From contig CAKUGR010000009.1 of assembly GCA_934654775.1 (NCBI GenBank), forward strand, positions 45,648 to 109,647: DNA of 64,000 nucleotides, written 5' to 3'. The first letter of the stretch is position 1, and the number at the start of each line of letters is the position of its first letter. Shown here in pieces: positions 8,426 to 16,717 of this stretch. The stretch comes from an uncultured Collinsella sp. (GTDB lineage: Bacteria > Actinomycetota > Coriobacteriia > Coriobacteriales > Coriobacteriaceae). Below the pieces are notes generated by a model, which was given only the letters and a program-made list of their open reading frames with translations, did not search any database and was not told the DNA's origin. Made by a program: the position numbers and the translations under genes.

Positions 8426-9217
8426 CTAAATATCCCCTCGGTTCTCAAAATCCGATTCCCAGTAGTTAAAGCCGCGTAAGTAGGCAGTCTTTTCGTAGCA
8501 CAGGCAGTACTTGGAGACCGCCGTAAGCTCAGCCGCGCCCGGCGGCACCATATCGCGCACGAGCTGCGGGCAAAACTCCGTAAACTTGACCTCCATCACC
8601 AGCTTGCCGGGCTCCAAGACCGGCAGCGCGGGCAGCGTCGCGTCAAAGATATCGAAGCTTCCCACCGCGGCACGCACGTTCATGTCAAACGTGATGCGCA
8701 CGGTGCCCTCATCCATCACCCACGGCTCGCGCTCGTAGTCCACGATAGTCCTCGGGCGCATCACGTTGCAGATGCACTCGATGTAGAACTCGCGACAGAG
8801 CGGATAGGGGCTCCTCAGCAAAAAGTCGTAGTCTCCGGCCAGTATCTGCTCAAACTCGCCACGCGTGAGTGGCGCGTCCTCCTTGTAAATCCAGCTGCCG
8901 TACTTCTTTTTGCGCTCCAGCTTAATCACCTTGTCGCCACCGTTATAGATGCGCACGCGGTACTTTTTGCGCATGAGAATACCGGCGTCTTTTTCTTCGT
9001 AGGCAGAGTTGCAGTAGTCGTCAAAGTACAGGCTGCGAATGGTGTAGCCGCCCGCCTGCGCATGCTTGTCCAGCTCAAACACCGGCGCCATGCGGCAGGC
9101 AAGCGCGGCGTGCTCGCCCTCGTTAATAAGATATTTGAGCTCGTGGCGGTAACGCTCTTGCGTGGTACGCGCAGGCGGGGCCGCCAGGCGCTCAAGCAGC
9201 GCGCTAGCCCTCCTCAT
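8426..9217 (-). CDS. VTC-domain (polyphosphate polymerase-like) protein
   Basis: This 263-residue protein matches the VTC catalytic tunnel domain, known from yeast Vtc4, which makes polyphosphate from ATP. Visible strand motifs are RHELKYLI, IRSLYFDDY, RKKYRVRIYN, KVIKLERKKKYGSW and, near the end, VMEVKF, which supply the basic and acidic tunnel residues. It lacks the SPX domain of eukaryotic proteins and has no membrane segment, so it probably acts with the DUF4956 partner. Its start overlaps the end of cotH by 14 bases. A role in polyphosphate synthesis linked to Pel export is inferred; whether it is catalytically active cannot be told from sequence. Confidence 0.87.
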   Translation of the reverse strand: MRRASALLERLAAPPARTTQERYRHELKYLINEGEHAALACRMAPVFELDKHAQAGGYTIRSLYFDDYCNSAYEEKDAGILMRKKYRVRIYNGGDKVIKLERKKKYGSWIYKEDAPLTRGEFEQILAGDYDFLLRSPYPLCREFYIECICNVMRPRTIVDYEREPWVMDEGTVRITFDMNVRAAVGSFDIFDATLPALPVLEPGKLVMEVKFTEFCPQLVRDMVPPGAAELTAVSKYCLCYEKTAYLRGFNYWESDFENRGDI

Positions 9218-10973
9218 ACGTGTCCTCCACGACCTTACCGCCGTCCTGCACGTAAAAACACTTCATGCCGTACTGCTTACCATCGTCGGTCACATAGTAG
9301 TCAAACGCATCTTGCGTATAGTCGTCGGAGTTGGTGGCGCGCACGCGCACAAAATACTGGCCGGCATCGGGCGCATCGCACGTTACCTCGGGCAGAAGCA
9401 CGTCCTCAGCCTTAAAGATCACGTCGGTAATAGCGTTATCACGCGCCAGCTCCACGGTATAGCGAATGTCGCGCGCTTTAAAGTCGTACGACGCGTCCCA
9501 ATTCACGCGCAGTTTACCGTTATCAATCTGCGGCACACCAATGTAGAACGGCATTGGCTTCTTATAGCTCTCGCGGAAGCTCTGATAATTCTCCTCGATC
9601 TCGGACGGAATCGCCGCGGCGATTTGCTCGTATTGGTCCTTGGTGACAGGCAGATTGTCGATATCGGGCGAAGCAAAGACGAGCGACTCCGTCACCTCGC
9701 GATAATGCTCGATCATCTTGCTCAGTCGTTCCTCGGTCAAATACGAGCGCAGGTCCTTGACGGCAGCGTCGAGCTCGCTGCGGAACGACTTGCTACGCAA
9801 CGCGCGGTTAAACAGCACGTTGCCCCAGTAGTTGCTCACGCCGCGCTCCCAGCTCGCGTAATCCGAGAACCCCGTCAGGCTCAGCTCCAGCTTGCGCAGC
9901 ATGCCGTCATTGTCCCAATCCAGGATGTACCAGACCTTGGAGTTGAGCGGGCTGTACAGATAGCAGTTACGGTTTTGCGTATCGCAGTTGCCCGTCAAGA
10001 TCTGAAACGCCATCCAATAGACCAGGTTTTCGGTATCAAAGTAGGTCGCGAGCACGTCGTCGATCTTTTGCGAATCGTCGTTGAGCGCGTCGAGCATCTC
10101 GATTAACTTGGTATGGTCCGAGTCGCCCTTAATCTCGAGCATGCCCTCAAACGCCGTCTGGTTATAGTCAGGGTCATCCGCCAGCTTGATGGTGTCTTCG
10201 AAGCGATGGAAATCAAAGCTGTTCACCTTGTACAGGTGCCCGCTCTTATCCAGACCGTGGGCTTTGAGCGCCGTCTTGTTGAGCTGCTCCACCTGCGTAA
10301 ACAGACCGTAGTCCTCAAAGGTATCGTTGGACTTTTCGGTCTGGTCGCACACCCACAGATGCACAAACTGCGTGCGCAAGCCCATCATCTGGGGAATCCC
10401 ACGGATAAGGTCATAGGCCATCTTGTTACGAAAGCGCATGCCCTCGCCCATGTGCTTGTTAAGCGCAATCGCGCGCTGCTGGCGCCAGGTACCCTTGCCC
10501 TTTTTGAGCTCTACCTTGTAATTCTTTTGCGAGTTCATGCTCGACGTCTGGCCGCGAACCTGCACCGTGGCATTGGGCGCCTCTTCGCCATAGCCCACCT
10601 CGCCAGCCACCGGGCCCTTATCATCGCCTGGCTGAAGCAGACCCATAACCTGATAGCGCGTCACGCCCATGTCGGCATAGTCGTAGACCGAGTACGTGTT
10701 GATCTCGGCCCAGCTATGGTCGGTGTTCTCGGAGCTGTTGCCACGCGAGACCGTAAGGTACATGCACACAATGCCCGAATCGTCATAGACCTCGTAGAGG
10801 TCATCCTTATCGCGCAGATGCTTGGTATCGCTGGATGCATCGGCCTTTTTAATCTTGCCCTGCTTCTTGGTCTTTTTGGTCGAGGATTCGTCCTGCGAAG
10901 AGCAGCCCGAAAGCAGCAACGTGCCGGCAGCCGCCTCGATCAAGCGGCGGCGCGATATCATCCTATCGGTCAT
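9204..10973 (-). CDS. CotH-kinase family lipoprotein
   Basis: CotH proteins are atypical secreted protein kinases. I set the start at the ATG at 10973, preceded by GGGGAGG and overlapping pelG by 11 bases, giving 589 residues. A longer reading frame extends upstream but has no signal. The N terminus SRRRLIEAAAG then LLLSGC combines a twin-arginine-like motif with a lipobox (Cys24), so it is likely an outer-face lipoprotein. The CotH core is seen as GNCDTQNRNCYLY followed by WYILDWDNDG (near residue 350), matching the metal-binding Asp residues. The C-terminal part resembles an Ig or Fn3-like domain (IRYTVELARDN, YFVRVRATNSDDY). A substrate is not evident. Confidence 0.88.
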   Translation of the reverse strand: MTDRMISRRRLIEAAAGTLLLSGCSSQDESSTKKTKKQGKIKKADASSDTKHLRDKDDLYEVYDDSGIVCMYLTVSRGNSSENTDHSWAEINTYSVYDYADMGVTRYQVMGLLQPGDDKGPVAGEVGYGEEAPNATVQVRGQTSSMNSQKNYKVELKKGKGTWRQQRAIALNKHMGEGMRFRNKMAYDLIRGIPQMMGLRTQFVHLWVCDQTEKSNDTFEDYGLFTQVEQLNKTALKAHGLDKSGHLYKVNSFDFHRFEDTIKLADDPDYNQTAFEGMLEIKGDSDHTKLIEMLDALNDDSQKIDDVLATYFDTENLVYWMAFQILTGNCDTQNRNCYLYSPLNSKVWYILDWDNDGMLRKLELSLTGFSDYASWERGVSNYWGNVLFNRALRSKSFRSELDAAVKDLRSYLTEERLSKMIEHYREVTESLVFASPDIDNLPVTKDQYEQIAAAIPSEIEENYQSFRESYKKPMPFYIGVPQIDNGKLRVNWDASYDFKARDIRYTVELARDNAITDVIFKAEDVLLPEVTCDAPDAGQYFVRVRATNSDDYTQDAFDYYVTDDGKQYGMKCFYVQDGGKVVEDTYEEG

Positions 10974-12507
10974 CAGGACCTCCCCAATGGTTGCGATACA
11001 CGCGAACCACCGTGCGCTCAAACGCACTATGCGGCTCGCCCTCCTGGCGCAGCTCCTCGTAGCGTTGCTCGGCACGGTCGAGCAAGCGGCCCAGCTCCGT
11101 AAAACGGCCCGTCTTGTCGGTCGCCACAATGGGCTGCTGACTCAGGATACGATACGGTAAGTTGGCGGTATAGGTATCGAGCCGCATCAGCGCCACAACA
11201 AAAAACACCGCCGCGCCCAGCAAAAAGCCAAAGCCGTAAAACTGTTGCGGAAAGAACAGCGAGATGATGGTCGCGAGCCCCGCCACGCCCGCAAACAGCC
11301 CGGAGGCAAGCACGGCGCCCTTGTAGTCGGTAAAGTACAGCAAGATCAGCAGAATCGTGTTGCCCACGGCATACAGGCCATAGCCCACGCACAGCGTACG
11401 AAAATACCCGTGCATCAGGTTGTTAAAGCCCAGCGGAAGGGCCGAGAGCACCGTGGTCTCGAGCGAGATAACCGCCGCCGTCACAAACAGCTGCTTGAGT
11501 GCGCAAAACCGCAGCTCGCGGTTGAGCGTGGCGAGCATTTCCTCCTCGGCCACCACAATGTCGCCCACCACGCCGCCGTCGTTAAACAAGCTGTAGTAAT
11601 CGCGGTAGCGCGGATAGAAGTTGACCTCGACCGACACCACAAAGTTGACGGTCGTCACCAGAATGGTCAAAAAAGCAAGCAACGCCGGCACATCATGATA
11701 GGGTGCGCCGTAAAAAAGGCCTTTGACCTGCACGCCAATGGGCCCTGCCCAGATAATCACCAGGTGCGCAAAGAGCCCCAGGTTGGTAAACAGGCCCGTG
11801 AGCGCCAGCGGCATAAACTGATCGAGCCACTGCAAAAAGAGCCAGGGGCTGCGATCGCTCTGAGGAAAATACCGGTACAGCAGCACCACGTCCCAGGCGA
11901 GCATCACACCGTAGCCCAGGGCGATCGATGCCAGCAGGCCCTCGACAGGCGGCAGCCCCAGTGCCAGCGCGGCCAGGGCGCACAGACACGCCACGCCAAT
12001 GGCGGCGGCAAAGCTGCACAAAATGCCACGGTAATCCTTGATGGCGGTGAGATAGCTCATGCCGTTCCAGTTGACGATCATAATGTTGAACAGCCACAGG
12101 CACAGCAGCCCCTGCAGCAACGTGGCGCCCGAGAACAGCAAGAAGATACCGTAGAGCACCGTGCCCGCGACCAGCATGATGGCATTGGAGCCCCAAAACG
12201 AGGGCAGAATCTCTGTGTCGCGCTCGGCAAACAGCATGTCGGCCAAAAAGCGCGTGACCGGCATGGAGAAAAAGCTCGTGAGCGTAAGCGACGCCAGCAG
12301 CGTATAGGTCACCATGCACACCAGCAGATCCTGGTTGGCACGTCCCACACCCCACAGACCGCACAGCACCAAGATACCCACCTGGAGCAGCACGCCCAGC
12401 AGCATGGGGCCCGTGCACACAATGCCGGCGTAGCCATAGGCGCGCATCGTGGCAAACAGACCTTTGCGCCTAAACAGGCGCTTGAGCTCAAAACCGATTC
12501 CGGCCAT
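10963..12507 (-). CDS. pelG: PelG-like polysaccharide exporter/flippase
   Basis: This 514-residue integral membrane protein of the MOP/Wzx-like superfamily has about 12 hydrophobic segments. The start MAGIGFELKRLFRR is typical of PelG (GIGFELRKLL). Other PelG-like stretches are VTYTLLASLTLTSFFSMPVTRF and FLADMLFAERDTEILPSFWG. PelG acts with PelD, PelE and PelF as the inner-membrane synthase/export complex. The ATG follows the pelF stop by three bases. The gene is co-transcribed with the CotH gene, which overlaps its end. Confidence is high because pelF and pelD-like genes are adjacent. Confidence 0.9.
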   Translation of the reverse strand: MAGIGFELKRLFRRKGLFATMRAYGYAGIVCTGPMLLGVLLQVGILVLCGLWGVGRANQDLLVCMVTYTLLASLTLTSFFSMPVTRFLADMLFAERDTEILPSFWGSNAIMLVAGTVLYGIFLLFSGATLLQGLLCLWLFNIMIVNWNGMSYLTAIKDYRGILCSFAAAIGVACLCALAALALGLPPVEGLLASIALGYGVMLAWDVVLLYRYFPQSDRSPWLFLQWLDQFMPLALTGLFTNLGLFAHLVIIWAGPIGVQVKGLFYGAPYHDVPALLAFLTILVTTVNFVVSVEVNFYPRYRDYYSLFNDGGVVGDIVVAEEEMLATLNRELRFCALKQLFVTAAVISLETTVLSALPLGFNNLMHGYFRTLCVGYGLYAVGNTILLILLYFTDYKGAVLASGLFAGVAGLATIISLFFPQQFYGFGFLLGAAVFFVVALMRLDTYTANLPYRILSQQPIVATDKTGRFTELGRLLDRAEQRYEELRQEGEPHSAFERTVVRVYRNHWGGPDDR

Positions 12508-12510
12508 CGA

Positions 12511-13938
12511 CTACACCTCCTTCTTGGGCAGGTTAAACGCGCGAGCCGTCTCATCGTACAGCGCGCGATAGTTGGCGAGCATCTGCTCGTGTAGGTAGTA
12601 GGTCGCCACGCGGCGCTGGCCGCGCTCCCCCATCTCGATGCGGCGGGCACGGCTTGTGCACATGCGCTCCATGGCGTCGGCCAGGCCCTTGCGATACATA
12701 GGCGGCGTCACGAAACCGGCCACACCAAAGTCGTCGCCGGGCGCGCCCTCCAGCAGCTCGCGGCAGCAGCCGACCTCGGTCGTCACGCAGGGTCGACGCG
12801 CGCCCAGCGATTCCAACACGCTCAGCGGCTGGCCCTCCGAGATACTCGTCAAAATCGTAAAGTCGAGCTTTTCCATGTACTCGACCACGTTAACGCGACC
12901 GGTAAAGATCAAGTCGCGCACGCCCAGCGTCTCGACCAGCGCATGGCACTCAGCGCCATACTCCTCGTCGTCTACGCCGCCCATAATATGCAGACGCACC
13001 TTTGGCAGGCGCTCGTGCAGCTCAAAGAAGGCATAGATCATGGTCTTGACGTCCTTGATGGGCGCCAGGCGCACCACCGCGCCAATGTCCACCCAGCCGT
13101 CATCGGGCTTTAAGGGAATGTCCTTAAAGCGATCGAACTGGATGCCGTTGGGAATGACCAGGCATTTGTCCGCCTCGCAGCCCATGTCGATCTGTGTCTT
13201 ACGGGCGTTATGGAACAGACTCGTCACGCGGAAGGCGCGGCGATAGATTTCCTCCGAAAGCAGATAGAAAAAGCGGATCCAACGGTCCTTAAACGACGGA
13301 ACCACCCAGTCGGCACGAATGATTTCCTCCTCGCGCTCGCGGGTGTAGATGCCGTGCTCGGTCAGCAGTACCGGCGCGTTGTGAACGCTCGAACCCAGGC
13401 TCGCCAACAGTCCGCCGTAGCCGGTCGAAATGGCGTGATACACGTCGGCCACCGGCACCTCGCTGCCCAGCAGATAAAGCACGGGCAATAGCATCGAGCG
13501 CATGGTGTGGAAGGCGTCGGCGAACGGCGTATACGGATACTCGGCCAGGCACACGTCGTGGAAGATATCCATGAAGGTGCGGCTCTGCAAAAACGAGAGC
13601 GGGTGGACGCGGCGGCGCTGGAAGATATCGAACAGCACATCCCAGTCGGGGTTGGAGAGCGACACAAGCCGGCGCAGCGCCTCGCGCTCGCGCTCGTCAA
13701 AGTCGACTTCCTCCTGCTCGCCCGAGAGTCGCAGGGCATCGTCCAGGAACACCTCGTGCACCTCGACGACGTTGTCGGGCAGCTCGTAGACAAACTTGCC
13801 GCGGTCCTCGGCATGCGCGCCAATCACCCACAGCACAAACTCATGCTCAGGCATGGCCGTGATGTAGCCGTGCATCCAGGTGGACACGCCACCGTGCACG
13901 TAGGGGTAGCAGCCCTCGAGCACCAAGCAGATTCTCAT
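12511..13938 (-). CDS. pelF: PelF-like GT4 glycosyltransferase
   Basis: This 475-residue GT-B glycosyltransferase, predicted cytosolic, polymerises the Pel chain. PelF signatures are visible: CYPYVHGGVSTWM near the N terminus, LTEHGIYTREREEEI in the middle, DIGAVVRLAPIKDVKTMIYA at the start of the donor half, and TSISEGQPLSVLES, which carries the E-x7-E motif of GT4 enzymes. The length is normal for PelF (about 500). The start ATG overlaps the stop of the DUF2194 gene by four bases (ATGA), so translation is likely coupled. The donor sugar cannot be read from sequence. Confidence 0.93.
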   Translation of the reverse strand: MRICLVLEGCYPYVHGGVSTWMHGYITAMPEHEFVLWVIGAHAEDRGKFVYELPDNVVEVHEVFLDDALRLSGEQEEVDFDEREREALRRLVSLSNPDWDVLFDIFQRRRVHPLSFLQSRTFMDIFHDVCLAEYPYTPFADAFHTMRSMLLPVLYLLGSEVPVADVYHAISTGYGGLLASLGSSVHNAPVLLTEHGIYTREREEEIIRADWVVPSFKDRWIRFFYLLSEEIYRRAFRVTSLFHNARKTQIDMGCEADKCLVIPNGIQFDRFKDIPLKPDDGWVDIGAVVRLAPIKDVKTMIYAFFELHERLPKVRLHIMGGVDDEEYGAECHALVETLGVRDLIFTGRVNVVEYMEKLDFTILTSISEGQPLSVLESLGARRPCVTTEVGCCRELLEGAPGDDFGVAGFVTPPMYRKGLADAMERMCTSRARRIEMGERGQRRVATYYLHEQMLANYRALYDETARAFNLPKKEV

Positions 13939-15815
13939 CGGTCGCCGCCCTCCTTGCGCTCGATCGCCACGGTCTTGTCCGTCGCTTTGACCAGGTACAG
14001 GTCGCCCATCAGGTGCGTCAGCTCGCCACCGGACACCGCACCCGGCTCACCGTCGTTGGCGCGAAACATTAACCATGCCTCGTCGTGGAAGTTGCCAAGG
14101 TTGAGCGTCCAGGCACCGTCGCTCGTGCCCACGCTCACCGTCACAGACGCAAAGCGCTGGATAGCACCCGAGCACTCCGAACCCGTCTGGTGACGCAGGT
14201 CGGGCGCGGACTTGGTCAGCCAGTCCAGGTAATCGGTCAGGCCGCCCTTGTAGACCCCCCAGCCTTCCGTGGCGCCGCGGTCGGGATCGAGCAGATCGTC
14301 AGGATGCATAAAGTGCGTGCTTACATAATGCATATTGAGCTCGGACACCGCAGCGAGACGCATGTAGGAATCGTCGACCATGCCGCCCGATACAATGCGC
14401 GGCTGCTCCACGATGCCGTCGCTCGCCACGCCAAACTCCTGCACGTAGGGCAGATCGGTTCCGTCCTCAAAATACGTACTGGCAATGGTCTTAATGCGCG
14501 GCACATCCTCGCCAATGATCTTGCGGGCGCGGGCCGAAAGGATATTCGACGGCGGCACATAAACCGAGCCGTGCGCATTGGGCAGGACGTCGTCTTGGAA
14601 GGCGATGAGCTCGTTGAGCGCGGCAACCAACGTGTCCTTGTTCTTCCATGTTTTGTAGTCATACAGCGTGCCGTAGTCGGTGTCCCAGAGCGCCAGCGGC
14701 TGATGATTGTAGCCGTGAAAGCCCAGCTCTCCGCCCATCTGCAGCAGCATACCGCCAAAGTAGCGGAACTGCGTGGTATCGGCCTGGCGCGCGGGCTCGG
14801 TTTGATTGACCACGTCCTCGTAGTTTTCGATCATCACGCCGGTATAGCGGATGCCGTATTTTTGTGCGAGTTTTTGCAGATCGGGCCACCAGACCTTGGC
14901 ATAAAAGTCGGCGATGGAAAGCCCGTAGTCGCGCTTGATGTAGGTGCCGTCGCCCGAGGGCACAGGGCTGGGGAAGTCGTCCAGGTAAAACACCGCGCTA
15001 TTGATGACCGGATAGGCCGTGGCATCGCCCAGCAGGCTCACCGCCGCGGCATAAAAGCCACGCATGACCTTGTCATAGATGCCGATATTGCACACCACGG
15101 CACGCCCGCTGCCGCAATCGCTCGACCAAATAAGCGGCGTTCCCGCATCGCCGGTTTTAGCCCACACGTGGGCCGTCTCACGCAGCGAAACCGAGAGTGA
15201 CGAATCAAAGGGGTCCGAGAACTCATAGCGCTGACCGCCGCCAATCATAAAGTCCTCGCTCGGCACGATACTCTCCGCCGTCGCATATTCGTAGCCGGCA
15301 GAATCGATACCCAACTTGGGACCGATTGCCTGCAAGTAGCTGGAATTGTCCGGCGTCATGGCGAGCATCAGCGAACCGCCGGCGCTCACCCAGCTCATGA
15401 TGTCGGAGAGGTGCGTACCGAGCCCATCGATCGAAGGCATCAGTAAAATCACGCGGTCGAAGGATGTGAGGGAAGGAATCGCATCAGCACCATCGGTGGC
15501 AATATCCACATCGCGGTGGGCAATTTTCATGTCGAGCAGAATCTGGTCAAACTGCTCTTTGACGTCCTCGACACCGTCCTGGTCCGAGTCGGTAACAACC
15601 AAGCATGTGGGCTTTTTGCCAAACATCGCCGAGCTTGCCGGCACGGCGTCGTTGGCGGCGAGCATGCCCAGCTTATGCTGCCCGGCGCTGTACTGCACGC
15701 CAGCACGCTCGATCAACAACACGGCGGCCATGGCGATAAAGACCGCCCATACCACGAGCAGCCCCATCCAGCGAAAATGGCCCGCACGCTCGCGGATATG
15801 TTGCACCACGCTCAT
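13935..15815 (-). CDS. PelA-like DUF2194 polysaccharide deacetylase
   Basis: This 626-residue protein has one N-terminal membrane helix (about residues 16-35), so the rest is outside the cell. Residues 70-270 form an alpha/beta domain like the glutamine-amidotransferase-type fold found in DUF2194 proteins. A deacetylase-like region follows, with the metal-type motifs FYLDDFPSP (Asp279-Asp280) and GFHGYNHQP (His367, His371). In Pel loci PelA deacetylates the GalNAc-rich polymer; this protein occupies the same position but lacks the PelA glycoside-hydrolase domain in a form I recognise. It overlaps pelE and pelF by four bases each. Confidence 0.8.
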   Translation of the reverse strand: MSVVQHIRERAGHFRWMGLLVVWAVFIAMAAVLLIERAGVQYSAGQHKLGMLAANDAVPASSAMFGKKPTCLVVTDSDQDGVEDVKEQFDQILLDMKIAHRDVDIATDGADAIPSLTSFDRVILLMPSIDGLGTHLSDIMSWVSAGGSLMLAMTPDNSSYLQAIGPKLGIDSAGYEYATAESIVPSEDFMIGGGQRYEFSDPFDSSLSVSLRETAHVWAKTGDAGTPLIWSSDCGSGRAVVCNIGIYDKVMRGFYAAAVSLLGDATAYPVINSAVFYLDDFPSPVPSGDGTYIKRDYGLSIADFYAKVWWPDLQKLAQKYGIRYTGVMIENYEDVVNQTEPARQADTTQFRYFGGMLLQMGGELGFHGYNHQPLALWDTDYGTLYDYKTWKNKDTLVAALNELIAFQDDVLPNAHGSVYVPPSNILSARARKIIGEDVPRIKTIASTYFEDGTDLPYVQEFGVASDGIVEQPRIVSGGMVDDSYMRLAAVSELNMHYVSTHFMHPDDLLDPDRGATEGWGVYKGGLTDYLDWLTKSAPDLRHQTGSECSGAIQRFASVTVSVGTSDGAWTLNLGNFHDEAWLMFRANDGEPGAVSGGELTHLMGDLYLVKATDKTVAIERKEGGDR

Positions 15816-16717
15816 CGGGCCTCCTCTCCTTCACGCCAAAATGACAACCTCTCGCGATTTTCGGCATTCAAATACACATGCTGCTTGTCGATCGCGTCGA
15901 TTACACGCCGTACCGCCTGTCCATCGCGACGAATCACAGCCAAGCGCAGGCAGAGCATCCACACGTCCTGTTCGTCTGACGCATCGATCACCAACTGGCT
16001 CGCGACGTCCTCTGCCTTATCAATCTCGCCGGCATCGGCCAGCGCCGTGGCATAGCGAATGCGCAGTGCCGGCCCATCCTCGCGTTCGCAACGGCGAGCG
16101 AGCAAGCGTGCATACTGCTGGTGCTGAATCTGCGCCACGCGACCCTCGGCCAAACCCGAGTCCAGATAAACACCCAAAAAGTCGCAATACGCATCCAGGT
16201 TATGCGAGCTGGGATCGGTCTTAAACGCGCGTTCAAGCTGCTGAAGCTTAAGGTCAGACTCCTTGGAAATCTGCGCCACCGCCGTCGCGGCATAGTGTGC
16301 GACCTCAACGTCATCGTTGAGCTTGGCGGCCTGCAGCTGCGCCAGGTATGCATCGGGGTCCTCGGTAAGCATCGAGAGCATCAGACGGCGGCGGTCGCCC
16401 GGGTCGTTGACGATCAGCGCCTCCTCGAGCGGCACCACGCCGCCATCGCCCTCGCGCCCCTGCACCAACATGCTGCGATGCATGTCATCGTTAATGCGCA
16501 GCGTCTCCAGCGTGGCATCCTTAAGGTCGTCACCGAACACCGCGCTACGCACCGAGAGCAGTACCACGAGCAACGGGCCCCACAGCGGTACGAGCACCAT
16601 CACGGCAAGCATGTGCCCTCGAACCGGCAGCAAGCCCAGTTTCATAAGCGTCCACAGCACCAGACACACCAGCGCATGAATTAATAGCAGTACGGTAGCA
16701 ACAACAAGCGAGATCAA
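15812..16717 (-). CDS. pelE: PelE-like membrane protein with helical repeats
   Basis: This 301-residue protein begins with two membrane helices (MISLVVATVLLLIHALVCLV and the segment MLAVMVLVPLWGPLLVVLL). A long helical cytosolic part of TPR character follows (AAKLNDDVEVAHYAATAVAQI, EREDGPALRIRYATALADAGE). This matches PelE, which has two N-terminal helices and TPRs and links PelD to the synthase complex. Gene order (after pelD, before the deacetylase and pelF) and four-base overlaps on both sides support the call. Sequence similarity to Gram-negative PelE cannot be measured here. Confidence 0.78.
   Translation of the reverse strand: MISLVVATVLLLIHALVCLVLWTLMKLGLLPVRGHMLAVMVLVPLWGPLLVVLLSVRSAVFGDDLKDATLETLRINDDMHRSMLVQGREGDGGVVPLEEALIVNDPGDRRRLMLSMLTEDPDAYLAQLQAAKLNDDVEVAHYAATAVAQISKESDLKLQQLERAFKTDPSSHNLDAYCDFLGVYLDSGLAEGRVAQIQHQQYARLLARRCEREDGPALRIRYATALADAGEIDKAEDVASQLVIDASDEQDVWMLCLRLAVIRRDGQAVRRVIDAIDKQHVYLNAENRERLSFWREGEEAR

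Noticed and set aside
9162..12594. Long plus-strand frames opposite cotH and pelG
   Set aside because: His/Arg/Gln-rich shadows of real membrane and kinase genes.
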